Source: Marasmius tenuissimus (taxonomy: Eukaryota > Basidiomycota > Agaricomycetes > Agaricales > Marasmiaceae). Taken from it: a stretch of 64,000 nucleotides of DNA. The position numbers and the translations under genes are program-made. How positions within the stretch are numbered: the stretch's first letter is position 1; the number at the start of each line of letters is the position of its first letter. This document shows positions 47,301 to 59,075 of the stretch, in pieces. The notes below the pieces were generated by a model. It did not search any database. It had not been told where the DNA came from and saw nothing but the letters and a program-made list of their open reading frames with translations. The stretch spans positions 705,838-769,837 of the forward strand of contig JAQOTA010000034.1 of the NCBI GenBank assembly GCA_029532415.1. Reading direction: 5' to 3'.

Positions 47301-50300
47301 CCTCTTCTCGCGTCGCGGGTCTCTACGCGGGATACTCGGAGGAGTGGCTGCCAACCAATGAGAACTCGCTCACACAAGACCTTCTCCAACTAGGGCTACT
47401 ACAGAAAAAGCTCTCGACCTACATCATTGACGAACGCATTACTTACATCTCCTCCTCGTCGACTCCCTCATCGCTCTCGGGCCGTTTGGCCCGGCTCCTA
47501 TTGGACCAGATTCAGTATGAGCATTACGATTGCTCTGGGATCAAGGTCGTATCGCAAAGGAGGTGGTTACCGACAGAGAATGGTCTCAGAAGTCACGAAG
47601 AGTGCCTTGATCCTGGGATGTACAGTCTAGGAAGAGCCCTGTTCGACGAGGTGTTGGATGTAGTGCCCTCCGTCCCCGTCCGTCTTCGTTCGCGATTGGG
47701 TTGGACTTCGACCGTCCCACTCCCCATCCTTTTCGACCAGTTTAAGCGCGTAGTAGATAAGCAAGACGCTGCGAAACTTTCCGTCGTCGTCAAAGAGCTC
47801 AGTTCGCGCCAACTTAGTGCACAGAACTTTGAATCCCTGAAGAGTATTGTCGGGGACAGACCATGGATTTCTGGGGACAAACTCAAACTCGTTCCAACAA
47901 GCCGCGCAGTGTTCTCCACCGAGTCCGTGACCGGACAGTCGATCCCAGGCTTTCATGAACTAAAGTTCTCATTGGATCAGCATCGTCGTCAATTCTATCT
48001 GTCCATGGGCTGCTGCGAAACGTGAGTAACCCGAAAAGACATCTTATCACCATGAACTAATATTGAAGTCTTCCAGTCCTTCTGTACCAGCGATGCTGTC
48101 AGTTCTGCAAGGACTGAAGGAAGTCAAAGGTGGAAGGCCCGAGTCAATTGCTCGTCGGGCTATCACCCTACTTGAATGCATGCCAAGTGCCCTTCCTCCC
48201 GATCAGAAACAGCAACTTATGATCCCTGACAACACTTGCGTCCTTCACCCCATCGAGGATGTTGTGTACAGGGACGTCGATGGTCCCATGCTCTTCGATA
48301 CCGATCTACACTTTGCCCACCCCCTAATTAATCACACTTTGGCTGCGAAACTCGAGATCCCATTTCTGGGACACCGAGCGCTCAACATCGAGAACCTTGC
48401 AGACTACGATATGGAGGAGAAGCTCACGACGAAGATCAACAACACCCTGACCCAGTACTCGTCTCAGCAGCTGTTGACAGAGATGCTGGCCAATGCGATC
48501 GACGCTGGTGCGTCGAGGTTCGGCGTTTTTGTCGACGATTCTGTTGCTGGGACCGAGAATCTCTTATCGCCTTCAATGGCGGCGTTCCAGAAACGACCCT
48601 CGTTGGTGGTATGGAACGATGCGACCTTCTCCCAGGGCGATTTCAAAGGGATATGCAATCTTGGAATGGGTGGGAAACACGACAGGTCGGATAGCATCGG
48701 GCAGTTTGGGCTTGGAGCGCTGACGATGTTTCATGTAACCGAGGTACGAGTTCATCAGTGCCTTGTTGAGCGAATCCGGGGTTAAATTCATGTTTTTTCT
48801 CTGCAGATGCCAATGATCGTGTCAGGGAGGAGTGTCCTTTTTCTTGACCCGTCCAAAATCCAACTTCCGTTTGGGAACCACGCAGCTACCCTGCTCAATT
48901 GGACCCAGATTGCTAAGTTCGTCAATAGATTCAATTCTCAACTCGACAGGGTCTCATACTTCTCCCAGAACATACTCAGACCACCTCGCTCCCCTCGAAG
49001 GAGTGTTCAATTTCTCAAAAGATTCAGAGCCCTACAATGGAGTAAGCACGCTGTTTCATCTACATCAGCATCCCCTCACAACACAATCCAGACCCTGTTC
49101 AGACTACCTCTCAAAGACAAGTTCAGTGCTACCCAAATTTTGCAGGAGTTCATAGCTCCATTTGAGCTTCGTGCGAGGCAGTCTATGCTGTTCTCGCCAA
49201 TCCAGTCGATCGGCGCCTTTCATCGCAATCGTCAGGGCGTTGTGCAGGAGCGGTGGTTGCTGAATGCGACTCGACAGGTCGACCATGAAGATCCAGTCTT
49301 CGTCTCCACACGCGTGTACATCACCGCACAATCACGCTCAAAAGCACGTGAGTGGAGGGTCGTCCAGGGCAAGGATATCTCCCCCCTCCCCACTGAATAC
49401 GACTCTCTCCGTCAAACGCATCGAATTCGTTCGCCAGTTGTCGTAGGATTGGCCGCAGACATTTCTGAGGGTCAATCTACTCACGGATCGAACAACCCTT
49501 CCCAGAAATCACTGTTTTCCGTTTTACCGTTGCCTTTGCCAAGCAGCCTTCCTGTCCATCTCACAGCGCCCTTCATCCTGTCCCCCGATCGGCGCCATAT
49601 ACGACTCGAATCTAATTACGACCAACTTGCAACCCGCTTTAATTCCTGGCTCTTGTCGAAACTACTGCCTGAGCTTTACTTTCTTCTTTTGGAGGAGTTG
49701 GTGGTGCGGCATCACGATTCAAGGGCTCTGTGGTGGCCCAGCGCATTCGAAGATAATGTGATATCGGGGACACTCGTCAAATCATTCTATGAATCTCTTT
49801 CAGGAACTTTCAGGCGTGTCTTCAGGGCAGACTCCCCTCCGCACAAACCCCTCGCCCCCGCTCAAGCAATTATCTCAGGCAAGGAATCCTCGAGGGTCAT
49901 CGAAATGTTGTCGGTACTCGACACACGCAATAGAGTTGTTTTCGATGCTGAAGCCAAGGACCTGTTCTGCAGATTGGATGGTGCAGTACGGATGGTTGAT
50001 GGGGATCTGGTGCGAAGTGAAATATTGCGCGCAGATACCGGGTTCCGCGAATGGATTGTATCCAAAGTGACAAAAACTGCGTGCTTGGAGACATTGATCC
50101 GGTTCATTGTCCCTTCGTCCTCCGACTGTATTAATATCTCGGACCTAATGGACCTTCCCTTGATTCCACTTTCGAATGGAGACTTGGGTAGATTCGGAAC
50201 TGCGGCTACGTACTATTTCACCCCCCCTCATTCCAAGTCCCTACCCGAATTCCTGAAGCTCTTTCCTCCCAACCGCCTGATAGACCCTATGTTCAATCTT

Positions 50301-52825
50301 CCAATCAAGCTTCAGGGGAAGGGACTTAATGTCTCGCAGCTGAGTCCCAAAGCTGTGTGCAACCTCTTGAGGGGGAGAATACCGGAGGGAGGCTGCATGA
50401 ACGTGACTCCACAACAAGCGCAGCTCATTCAACTCTTCTGGGAGGTCCTTCCAGAGTTGCCCGATGATACGGTGGGGGAACTCACTACCTTCACTCTCCT
50501 TCCGACAATTGCCGGCGACTATCTTTCGATTGACTATTACCGGAACTCCTCCGTCATCGTGGCCACGTCCGCTGATGAACCTTGGCTTCTCCAATGTGTA
50601 ACCGAGCTTGGAGTGGTTGTCATCAAGCGTGGACACATCAAGCATTTGCCGCCACAGTTCGACTCAAAGAAGGGCCCATTGCTCAAGGCTCTTCTTTCGT
50701 TCTTCCAAGATTCTAGCCTCCTTTCAATCCACTCAAAGATTGCAGGTTGGGACCCGATCGTGCACGAAAGGTTTGCTGCTTGGCTCCGAGATGGCTTGAG
50801 TCGAATACATCCCTTCGCCAAAAATCTTAAGTCTCTTGCCAAAGGCCTTCCCATCTGGTCGGTCTTCGCACCAACAAATGCGAGTACTATTGGGGGGATG
50901 GTGCTGCGTCCCATCGATGGCATATCAATGCTGTCATCCACCCTCACCAGCAAAACCGACTTCATAAAACAGTTTATCACTATTTCCTTCGCCCCATTCT
51001 CTTACCTCCTGGAGCAGATCGGCGTTTCGGTGATAGAAGAGGATGGTATTCTCCCTCTCTTGCAACTGCCAGACATTTTGGTAGCCCGAAATATCATGCC
51101 TTACAAATCCCTCCTCTCCACTGCCTTGAGAAAGGGCTACTCCGGCCGGATCTTTGTCCCGAATGATGGTCGAATCATGACGGCGGTGGGCTCGTTATAT
51201 GCGCACGATCCTCTTTTCCTTGCTACCTTTGCAGTGGATGACTTTCCTCATGAAGAGTTTAGACAGCTAGAAAAGCTTCACCTTCGTCAGCGCGGATTGA
51301 ATGTGCAAGAGGACCTCGACATACCGTTGTTTACCCGGTGTGCACAGGCGTTCCACGACAATCGCCGCGATGATAGCCAAACCAAGTTGTCTCGTGCAAG
51401 GGTCATGTTTCAGATTTACTCTGAGGACCTCCCTTTGCACGCTGGGCGCGTCCCCTATTGGGGAGGCTTGGATCATTTGCGTTTCATTCCGTCGGATGAT
51501 GACACGGCCCAGCGACGCACCTGGAGGCAGTACATCACAGCAAAACCCAACATCGTGTCCCCCTCCGAAGTGATACTCGGTGATCATGCAGCGATAGCCT
51601 GGACCCAGAGAACTTTTTTGGAACTACCTCCTCACTCGGTTTGTAACGCACTCATTTCACAGGACCGTGACGTATACTGATACGTACAAACCACAGAGAT
51701 TGACTCTTGCAAATAGTGGCTTTGGAGTCCCCTCCACGACAGAAGTAGTACGTGGTCGATATTCCATATCTAACAACATTCACTCATAATTTGCCATACA
51801 GGTTGCACATTTGCAAACGCTGATGCGTATCGCGACGGATCATCCTTCAAACACCCAGATATTGCATGACCTAACGGAAACGTATAAATGGCTACAGGCC
51901 CATCACGAGGAGGCAAAACTTTCACTGTCAAGCATTCATGACCACCACATATTTCTCAACGTAGATGATCCCCAAAAAGACAGCTGGGACGGACGATGGA
52001 CCACAGCTGATAACCTCCTTTTCAACCTGTTCTACGACACCGGCGGATGCCACAGAATTCGCAAGTTTCTCGCTCGCTTCCCCGCCCTTTTGCGTGCGTC
52101 TGGCGTGAAGGAGCTTGAAAACCCGGAGGTTCCGCAAGCGCGGCTCACTTCAAACGAGATATTCTTCCGGAACCAGCGGACTAGGTTCGCGGCTATGCGA
52201 GAAGAGAAGAAACTCGTCGACGTCAAGTTTGTCACGGAGAGTGGCGAACAAGAATTTTGGGCGCACCGGTCTTTTTTGGCTTCCGTGAGCGACTACTTCG
52301 AGTCGTTGTTCTGTGCCGGGATGGAAGAGTCGAGAGTCGCATCAACCCATGACCCAGTTGTAGTCTCGGTGAAGGATTATGACCCTACGAGCATTGGATC
52401 CGTGCTCAGTAAGCCATGTCCAATGGTTCAGTCAAATGCGCTGCTAACATGGAATGTTCCAAAAGCTTTCTTGTACACTGGAAGTCGTCCTGAAGTCCTT
52501 CGGTCAGATGATATGGATACAAGCGAGGACATTGAAGCAGCCGCACTTGGACGCCTTTTCGATATCATAAAGTTATCACACTATTGGCGAGTTCGGGACG
52601 TATTCGAAGACATGCAAGTACGCATGATTGAGCAAAGGATGATAAATCCGGGGACAGTCTCAGCCAGTAGGTCTTAGTAGACTTCCTTCGAGTTCTAGAA
52701 CTGACTTGAAACCTCTAGTCCTAGAAGAAGCGACGAAATACGACGCAGAACATCTCGTGAACGCTTGCACCAGGTTCATGGCCAACAACGCTGAGATTAT
52801 GTCCACTCTCCAAATGTCGGAATAG
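44301..52825 (+). CDS. Sacsin-like protein with two GHKL ATPase modules and a C-terminal BTB domain
   Basis: About 2600 residues in at least ten exons. Clear introns are 44427-44475, 44640-44691, 44735-44784, 45570-45631, 46068-46117, 48022-48076 and 48744-48806. Start ATG 44301 (MSFGEKFV) directly precedes the first sacsin-type Hsp90-like ATPase: N box FREILQNSDDA and glycine box KYGIGFRSCYH. A second module at about 48.4-48.75 kb has LTEMLANAIDAGAS and SIGQFGLGALTMFH. Long alpha/beta sacsin-repeat sequence follows each. The C-terminal 230 residues (from about 52.2 kb) form a BTB/POZ domain: LVDVKFVTESG, FWAHRSFLASVSDYFESLF, FLYTGS and LSHYWRV. It ends LQMSE at TAG 52823-52825. Sacsins act as chaperone-like ATPases, and BTB domains often recruit Cullin-3 ligases, so a role in folding or degradation is an inference. 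All ATP-box residues are present. The last introns (51.65-51.8 and 52.41 kb) are approximate. Confidence 0.88.
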
Positions 52826-53028
52826 TTCGTAGAACGTTTCGAGACGTCGTTACTATCAGCCTTAGCCTGACCTTGAGAATTCAACTATAATTTTTCGCCA
52901 CATATAACTGGCGCAATGATGAATGACACCGCACCGAGATGACTACGCTGCAAGGTATATCATTCGTCCTCGCAACATGACCACAGCATGGTCACCAGAA
53001 CCCATCTTCGACCTTCGACTAGATCATC

Positions 53029-54675
53029 CTAGAGGTCATTGGTGATCTTTTCCTCACTGATTCCCCACCCTTTCATCAGATCGTCTTCCGCGCTCTTGAA
53101 ATCCATGGTGCTGTTCCTGTCCCAATAATCCTCTCGCTTCTCCAAAATCCGTTTTACGATGTCCTTCCACTCAAGTGTGTCTCCTCCGGCAAGTGCCTTC
53201 GCCCCAACCTCGACCTGAACTGGGCGTAACTTCCCCTTAAACTTTCTCAAGAGTCCATCCACAATCACAGTCGTAATATCCTCTGGAGTCGAGAACAGCA
53301 TTACAGCCGCAACCGGCTCGGTTTGAGCTGCACAAACCATCCCTGGACTCTCTCCATCGAACACCACCAGATCTGCAAACTTGCCCACACCAATACTTCC
53401 AATTTTGTCCCCCATCCCCACGGCCCTAGCACCTTGGATAGTCCCGAGATTGAACGCCTGCTCGACCGTGCGATGTAGCGTCCGGACCCCCTTCCCCTTG
53501 TCCACAAACTTCTGGTTTCTCATCCCCCGTTCAGCTTGTAGCCCAAGCCTGAGTTCCCCAATGATGCTGTAGCCTCCGTTCGACTGGCAGTCCCCGCCGA
53601 AACACGCCTTCTCTCGAATGTCATCATCAAAGCCAACGGGTCTACCCTGTCCCATCTGAAGCTCTGTAGTTGGAGTCGAAACGATATAAACATCGTTCTC
53701 TACGAACACGTCCACTTGTTCCTTCGTGATCTCCGTTGCATGCGATAATAAGATTCGAAAGGGTTTCTCCGTTCCATTGCCTAAAGGGAACAGCCCGAAC
53801 TTTTCGAGGCTCTGAGGAAATTCCCCAAATGGCCATATACCGCCTCCGACCATATGTCCCGTCACGAGCTTGACGCCACCCTTGAGAGCGATGTCAAACA
53901 GAGGCTTTGCTACGTCCACTGGGAGATGCCAAAAGTCGAAACCTAAGCCAAGCTGTACGCGCCCGTTGGGTCCGAAGGGTGCTTTCTCTACCAACGTGGA
54001 GAAGTCAGATAGAAGCCAAGGCTCGAGGATATTGTGGTCTTCGAGGACGAGAGGCTTCCATGATTTTACGCGAGTGGTTGGCGTAAAACAGTATAGGGAG
54101 CGGATTCCAGACGTGACAGCGGCTAAGATTGCGGTTTCAGCTGTGGTAGACGTTCATAGTAAGTCAAGAGGGTACGGGCGAGATCGATTTTCCGGACGCG
54201 ACCAACCTCTTCCAGGGGCGACGTTGATGTGGGAATGGTCGACCACAGTTGTTGTACCGGCATTTAGCAGAGAGAGGCATCCACCTAGTTCGCCCCAGAA
54301 TATGTCTTCGGCTGTATGAATGTCCGAGGTCAAATTACCTATTTAGATGTAACAGTCAGAGGAGAGGCATTGTATAGGTTCACAATATCTCTCACCTTTC
54401 GGCATGTACTCTAAAAGACTGTCGTCTGCATGTCGACCCCTGTTCAAAGTTTGCCATACATGCTGGTGTCCGTCGACGAACCCAGGACTGATGATTTTGT
54501 TTGTGCAGTCGATGACCATAACCTCAGTTCCAGGTGGTACATCGATATCGGGCTCAACGCGCGCAATGATGTTCCCTTCGACCAGAATATCTGTGCGCGT
54601 CGGGACGACCTTGTCATTGGTTCCATGGAGGAGCGCAGTACCGTTTGTGAGGAGAAGCATAGGGGTTGTAGGCAT
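53029..54675 (-). CDS. Amidohydrolase-family metal-dependent hydrolase
   Basis: ATG 54675-54673 to TAG 53031-53029, about 500 residues, with two or three short introns around 54.39-54.35, 54.3-54.2 and 54.13 kb. Seen: an N-terminal beta-sandwich strand region (ILVEGNIIARVEPDID), the metal-binding GFVDGHQHVWQT with the HxH pair at about residue 70, LLNAGTTTVVDHSH, a later His in LLSHATEI, and the C-terminal GSIGVGKFADLVVFD that closes the composite domain. These place it in the amidohydrolase superfamily, in the branch of atrazine chlorohydrolase, cytosine or S-adenosylhomocysteine deaminases. The last metal Asp should lie near GDCQSNGGYS. The substrate cannot be read from the sequence. No signal peptide, so probably cytosolic. 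It is convergent with the sacsin-like gene. Confidence 0.85.
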
Positions 54676-55653
54676 GACGGATGTAGGTGATTTGTTGAGA
54701 ACGAAAAGGCGCGTTAATTATAACGCTTTGTGAGCTATTTCGACCCTGATCGCAAGCTAAATATTCACTATGTTCTGTCAGCGGATGAGTAATAGAGGTT
54801 GGTGCTTACCAAGGACAACTAGATTGAAATAAAGACCGCCTGCTCCCAAGGAACTAGCGCTGATATTTGAATGAGAGAATACCAGGCGTATGTATCAGCT
54901 GCTTCAGCACACGGGCAGTGTGTGTGTGATACTCTTGGACGACGACGGCAGTATGTGAGCTGCTGCAAACTTGGGGCGTACTATAGATGACGGGTAGTAG
55001 CAATTTGCTGGTTCAATGGAGGCTACCTAGAGAATCGATTCAACTATCGGAGTACGATGTACGAATATTTGAGTTGCACAGAGCCGGCCCCAGAATGTCG
55101 CGTTCTCGTTGAAGTCGTAATTGAGGGTTCAACCTAAACGAGGGTGTTTCAACTTTCTGTTGCGACTGGTGACTCGAGACAACCAGTTCCAACCTGCCAG
55201 GCTCAACGGGAGCGTGGTAATTTTCTCACTACCGTCGGACACCTTTTTCAAGGCCCATTACTCGCATGACGGTGTCCGCCCCAACCGACCACCAACCGAC
55301 CACCGTATTGACGGTACCCTATTCATAATTGCGCGTAGATGTGCTTGACTCTTCGAGTTTAGGGTGATTCAAGTTCATTAGTTGATATTTTAGAGTATTT
55401 CGACTGTGTTAGTACACAAAAGGATGTTAGGGAGGAGGAGTGAAGATTGGGTTCGAATTGCAAGCTAGGCGATTATGTAATCACAGGCGTTTTAGCCCTA
55501 CATGTAAGTAACAGCACACCGCGAATCGCAATCGTTCTTTTATGTAGACCTGAACCCAAACCTTCAACGTGAAACAAAGGGTATATCCACATGGTAAACA
55601 GAGGCTACTACTACTACTCCACAGATAATCCGCCCTGACCATCGTTCAAACCT
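54676..55653. other. Intergenic, no gene seen
   Basis: Promoter side of the amidohydrolase and 3' side of the esterase. Contains a short CCAACCGACCACCAACCGACCACC repeat near 55270-55300 and otherwise only short frames. Confidence 0.5.
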
Positions 55654-57999
55654 TCAAAGCCCGCGTCTGTGAAGGAAAGCCAGGGCATTTTGATTCATGA
55701 AGCTGATCTGTTCCTCTCGAAAATCATCAGGTATGACTCTAGTGTTCGCGCTGTTCAACTCCAAAAGGACTTGATTGTCCGGTGTATATCGTGCCCATTT
55801 GGGACCTAATCAACGTTAATCAGTGGGATAAGCCCCGAGAATTGGTGGTTATGATTCAACACTCACGACGCAAGCCCCTTCCATCGTTCGGGTCAAGGCT
55901 GGTGGCGAACGAGATCCAGTAGTCGATCATCAGGCGACTCAACGACGTGTCGCTTTGGTTGGCGAATTGTTCTCCAAAGACATATTTTACCTCAGATTCA
56001 TGTGCGACTGAGAACAAGTACAAGTATGTCAGCGTCTTGAAGATAGACATTCAAAGATCTCATGTGCCGGCTTACCTCCAAATGCGCCCTTGTCAGGTTG
56101 AGGCTGCGTGAATAGGTAGCCATAAGTCTTGACACCGGCCTTGGCTGCTGTCCGCTGCCAAAGCCGTCGTTGGGATTGAAACGCCACGTCGCCATCTGTG
56201 AAGCGCGAAGAGTTAGTCCAGGTAGCTCAAATGCATAAATACGACAATTGTTTCGGAAACTGGAAACTTACTGATCGCCGCCCATCTCTTGTACCCCCCG
56301 GGAAGCCCAAAGGTCTCATTCCCGGTATTAAAGGGAGAGCCAAGAGCCGGGACGTCGGGATACAACTGGAGAATTCGGTCAACAGCCGCCGCAACTTCCT
56401 GTGCACTGACATCCGGCGGACTGAGCGTGAAGATGCTCCCTTGGTGCAATGCTTGTTCACCATAGTCCTTCAAATTCTGTGGCACAATGAAGGTCCCTAA
56501 TGACAGTTATATTACCTTTCGGTTTGGGGCAACCGAGCAGTGATCGTTGTGCACGCACCTTCATCCAAATTGGTCCCGGCTATGAACGGAATTCTCGCAA
56601 AGATTCCCTTCTCGAAAAGTTTCGAGGGGCGCTCGGGTAGGAAGCCTCCAGGTCCATCCAGAGTTGGGTTGAATGAGTACTTCTCGGGAGACTTCGTGAT
56701 CGCTGCTTGTAACCCTGAGAAGATGGACGATGTATTCACGCTATCGCTCCTGAGACAGTCAATAGTGCTCGTTGTGTTGACGAGCGATGCACACTCTGAT
56801 ATGCCACTTATGAAGTTGGACCATGCATTCTCGCGGACATCGGCAGTGTGTTCGACGGAGCTGGCAGCAGAGCCGGATTCAAAGATCTGAAAGTGTTTGT
56901 ATAAATGAATCGTTTATTGAACAGAGAAAGGGAAATACGTACAGCTCCTCGAACCAATCTCGTAAATCCCGGATTCAAAAACTGCACTGCAATCAAGATG
57001 GCACCAGCACTCTGTCCAAAAACGGTCACCTTCAAAGATTAGGGACGAGTTAGCTCAGTTCACCAAGATCGCAGATGCAAAGTGATAATCTCACCTTTCT
57101 CTTATCGCCACCAAAAGCCCCGATGTTCTTCTGGACCCATTCCAACGCGGCAATTTGGTCTCGTAACGCAAGGTTAAGGATTCCCTTGCTGTCGGCTTCC
57201 TTTCCTTGCGGAAGACCGAGAGGGCCGAGTCGGTAGTTAAAGCTCACGAATATGATCGGGGTTCCCTGAAAAGTCGAGCCAGGTCAGCGCCAGAAGCGTC
57301 GAAGGTGTGACGCATACGATCAAGAACTCACTCGGGAGACGCTCTGTGCAACAATAGCGCTAGCGTTGTAGTCGTTAGCAAGACCTCCCTGGAAGCCCCC
57401 GCCGTATGTCCTGCATATTGGAACATTGAGTCAAAACCTTTACTTGCGTAGATATTTTCAAAGGCCGTACCAGAAAAGAACAGGTAAAGTCGGATTTTTC
57501 GAATCGCATATGCCCGAGGGCCTAAACACGTTGATAGTCAGGCAATCTTCCGACATCTGTGAGAAGGGGTGTTTCTGTATACGGGTGGGTAATAGTCCTA
57601 GGCGCAATTTGGAAGGATACTCACTGGAGTCTCAGGCTGGAGACAAAAAGGGCTGAATTCCCTCGCATCGAAGTTCTCTTCACTAAGTTTTGCTTCGATC
57701 GGAGGCTGCAGTCGCAGCTTGCCGAGTGGAGGTTTTGCGTAGGGAATTCCTGACAAGTGAAAGTGGAGTCAGTAAAATGGTAGCCATAGTGGAGTAAGAG
57801 TCGTGAATTGGGGCATCGCGGGGTAGTGTGGGTGACGTGGGCAACAAGACGCACCTCCAAAGAAATCCTGCTTCAGCAAAGTCACATCCTTGCCAACCAA
57901 AGTTGTCCTGCCCAAAGTCACGGTCGGGGAAGCGGCAGCGGCTCTCACTGCGCTATAAATTAGAGCCGCTGGCAGAATCTTGAGGATATTCGGGTACAT
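55654..57999 (-). CDS. Secreted type-B carboxylesterase / lipase
   Basis: ATG 57999-57997 to TGA 55656-55654, about 540 residues over roughly ten exons. A signal peptide opens it (MYPNILKILPAALIYSAVRAA). Family motifs in order: GIPYAKPPLGKLR, SEDCLTINVFRP, an oxyanion-hole region WYGGGFQGG, VSFNYRLGPLG, LRDQIAALEWVQKNI, the nucleophile elbow VTVFGQSAGA with Ser in GQSAG (GESAG is commoner), GTNLDEG (acidic residue) and AHESEVKYVFGE (catalytic His). All triad residues are present, so an active extracellular alpha/beta hydrolase acting on carboxylic esters is likely. Fungal relatives include cholinesterase-like and Candida rugosa-type lipases; the substrate is not decided. A TATA box lies 41 bases upstream of the ATG. 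Confidence 0.9.
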
Positions 58000-58039
58000 C
58001 GATGTCGAACGTTGAGTGATGGCTTCTACTCGTTGTGGG

Positions 58040-58046
58040 TTTTATA
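58040..58046 (-). promoter_or_regulatory. TATA box of the esterase gene
   Basis: TATAAAA on the minus strand, 41 bases upstream of the ATG at 57999, preceding a short leader. Confidence 0.65.
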
Positions 58047-59075
58047 CCTCTCCGACTGACCCGCGTGGCTATCCGAGTTCGCAAGTATATAACATGCCAT
58101 CGGTCAATAGGACGACATCCCCGACTGGATCAATACGGTTGCTCTTGATAGATTGATGTCTGATGAACGCTGAACGTGTACGACGAGTAGGGTACCTGTT
58201 TACAGGTACACCTGACGGTGCGCTCCCGGCTCCGGCAGTTCACTGGTACATAATCCGCACCTATGCAAAGTTTGCAGCACAAGGCTACCAACAGCAATGC
58301 GGTCTTGAGCTCATCAACCGGCTGTAAGGGTGTAAGCTGTTGTAAACCTCGGTGACGTGTGCCCGTGACTGATCACTGAGTACTGAGGAATCAGAACTGT
58401 CATGGCGCGTGTTCTGTGGTTGGCGACTAGTGCTGAGGCCCGGGGAGTAGTTGAGATTGTCAGGAAGCACGGTGATCATGCTGCGGAGGTGATGTGATGC
58501 AAATGAAAACGACAATATGGACCCATCGAGAGCAGCAGAAGCGGATCCATTTTCATAACAGAACGGTTACATCAAAGGGATTTTCGGTCACTTCGGGCCT
58601 TGATATGGTTGATTATCTTGATTGCTATACTAATAGAAAATCTTTTCAACCGTGAAGGCATGAGTAAGAGTGTAGAGGAATAAGGTACTAGGGACGCACT
58701 ACGATCGTGATGTTCCATCTGATGATTAGACGAATATATCCCAAGTTTGCAAGGAAAGCCTTGCATTTTCCAGCAAATTGTGCTTGTGTTCAGTTCTTGG
58801 GCTCGTAATGGGTTATGGATATGATTCGATACTTCAGCTTCAGACATAGTGGTGGGAGTGTGAGAAAGACGGTCGCGAGTCGCAATCGCGTGATTTGATT
58901 TTGACCATCACTTCGCCGTCACCTCGAACCTCAGCAGCTCAGACCTTAAATTCGTTGCTAAAAGCCCCTCGCCATCACGGTAAACCCACGTTAGACCGAT
59001 AGGTGAGTGTCGATTTAGATTATGCTATCTGACCTTCACGTCAACTGATAAACCTTGCCTTTAGACGGCGCATCA
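58047..59075. other. Divergent intergenic region, esterase and MYND genes
   Basis: Holds the upstream regions of both genes. The 3' end (about 59000-59065) has GTGAGTGTC...CCTTTAG that looks like a 5'-leader intron of the MYND gene. No other gene seen. Confidence 0.5.
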
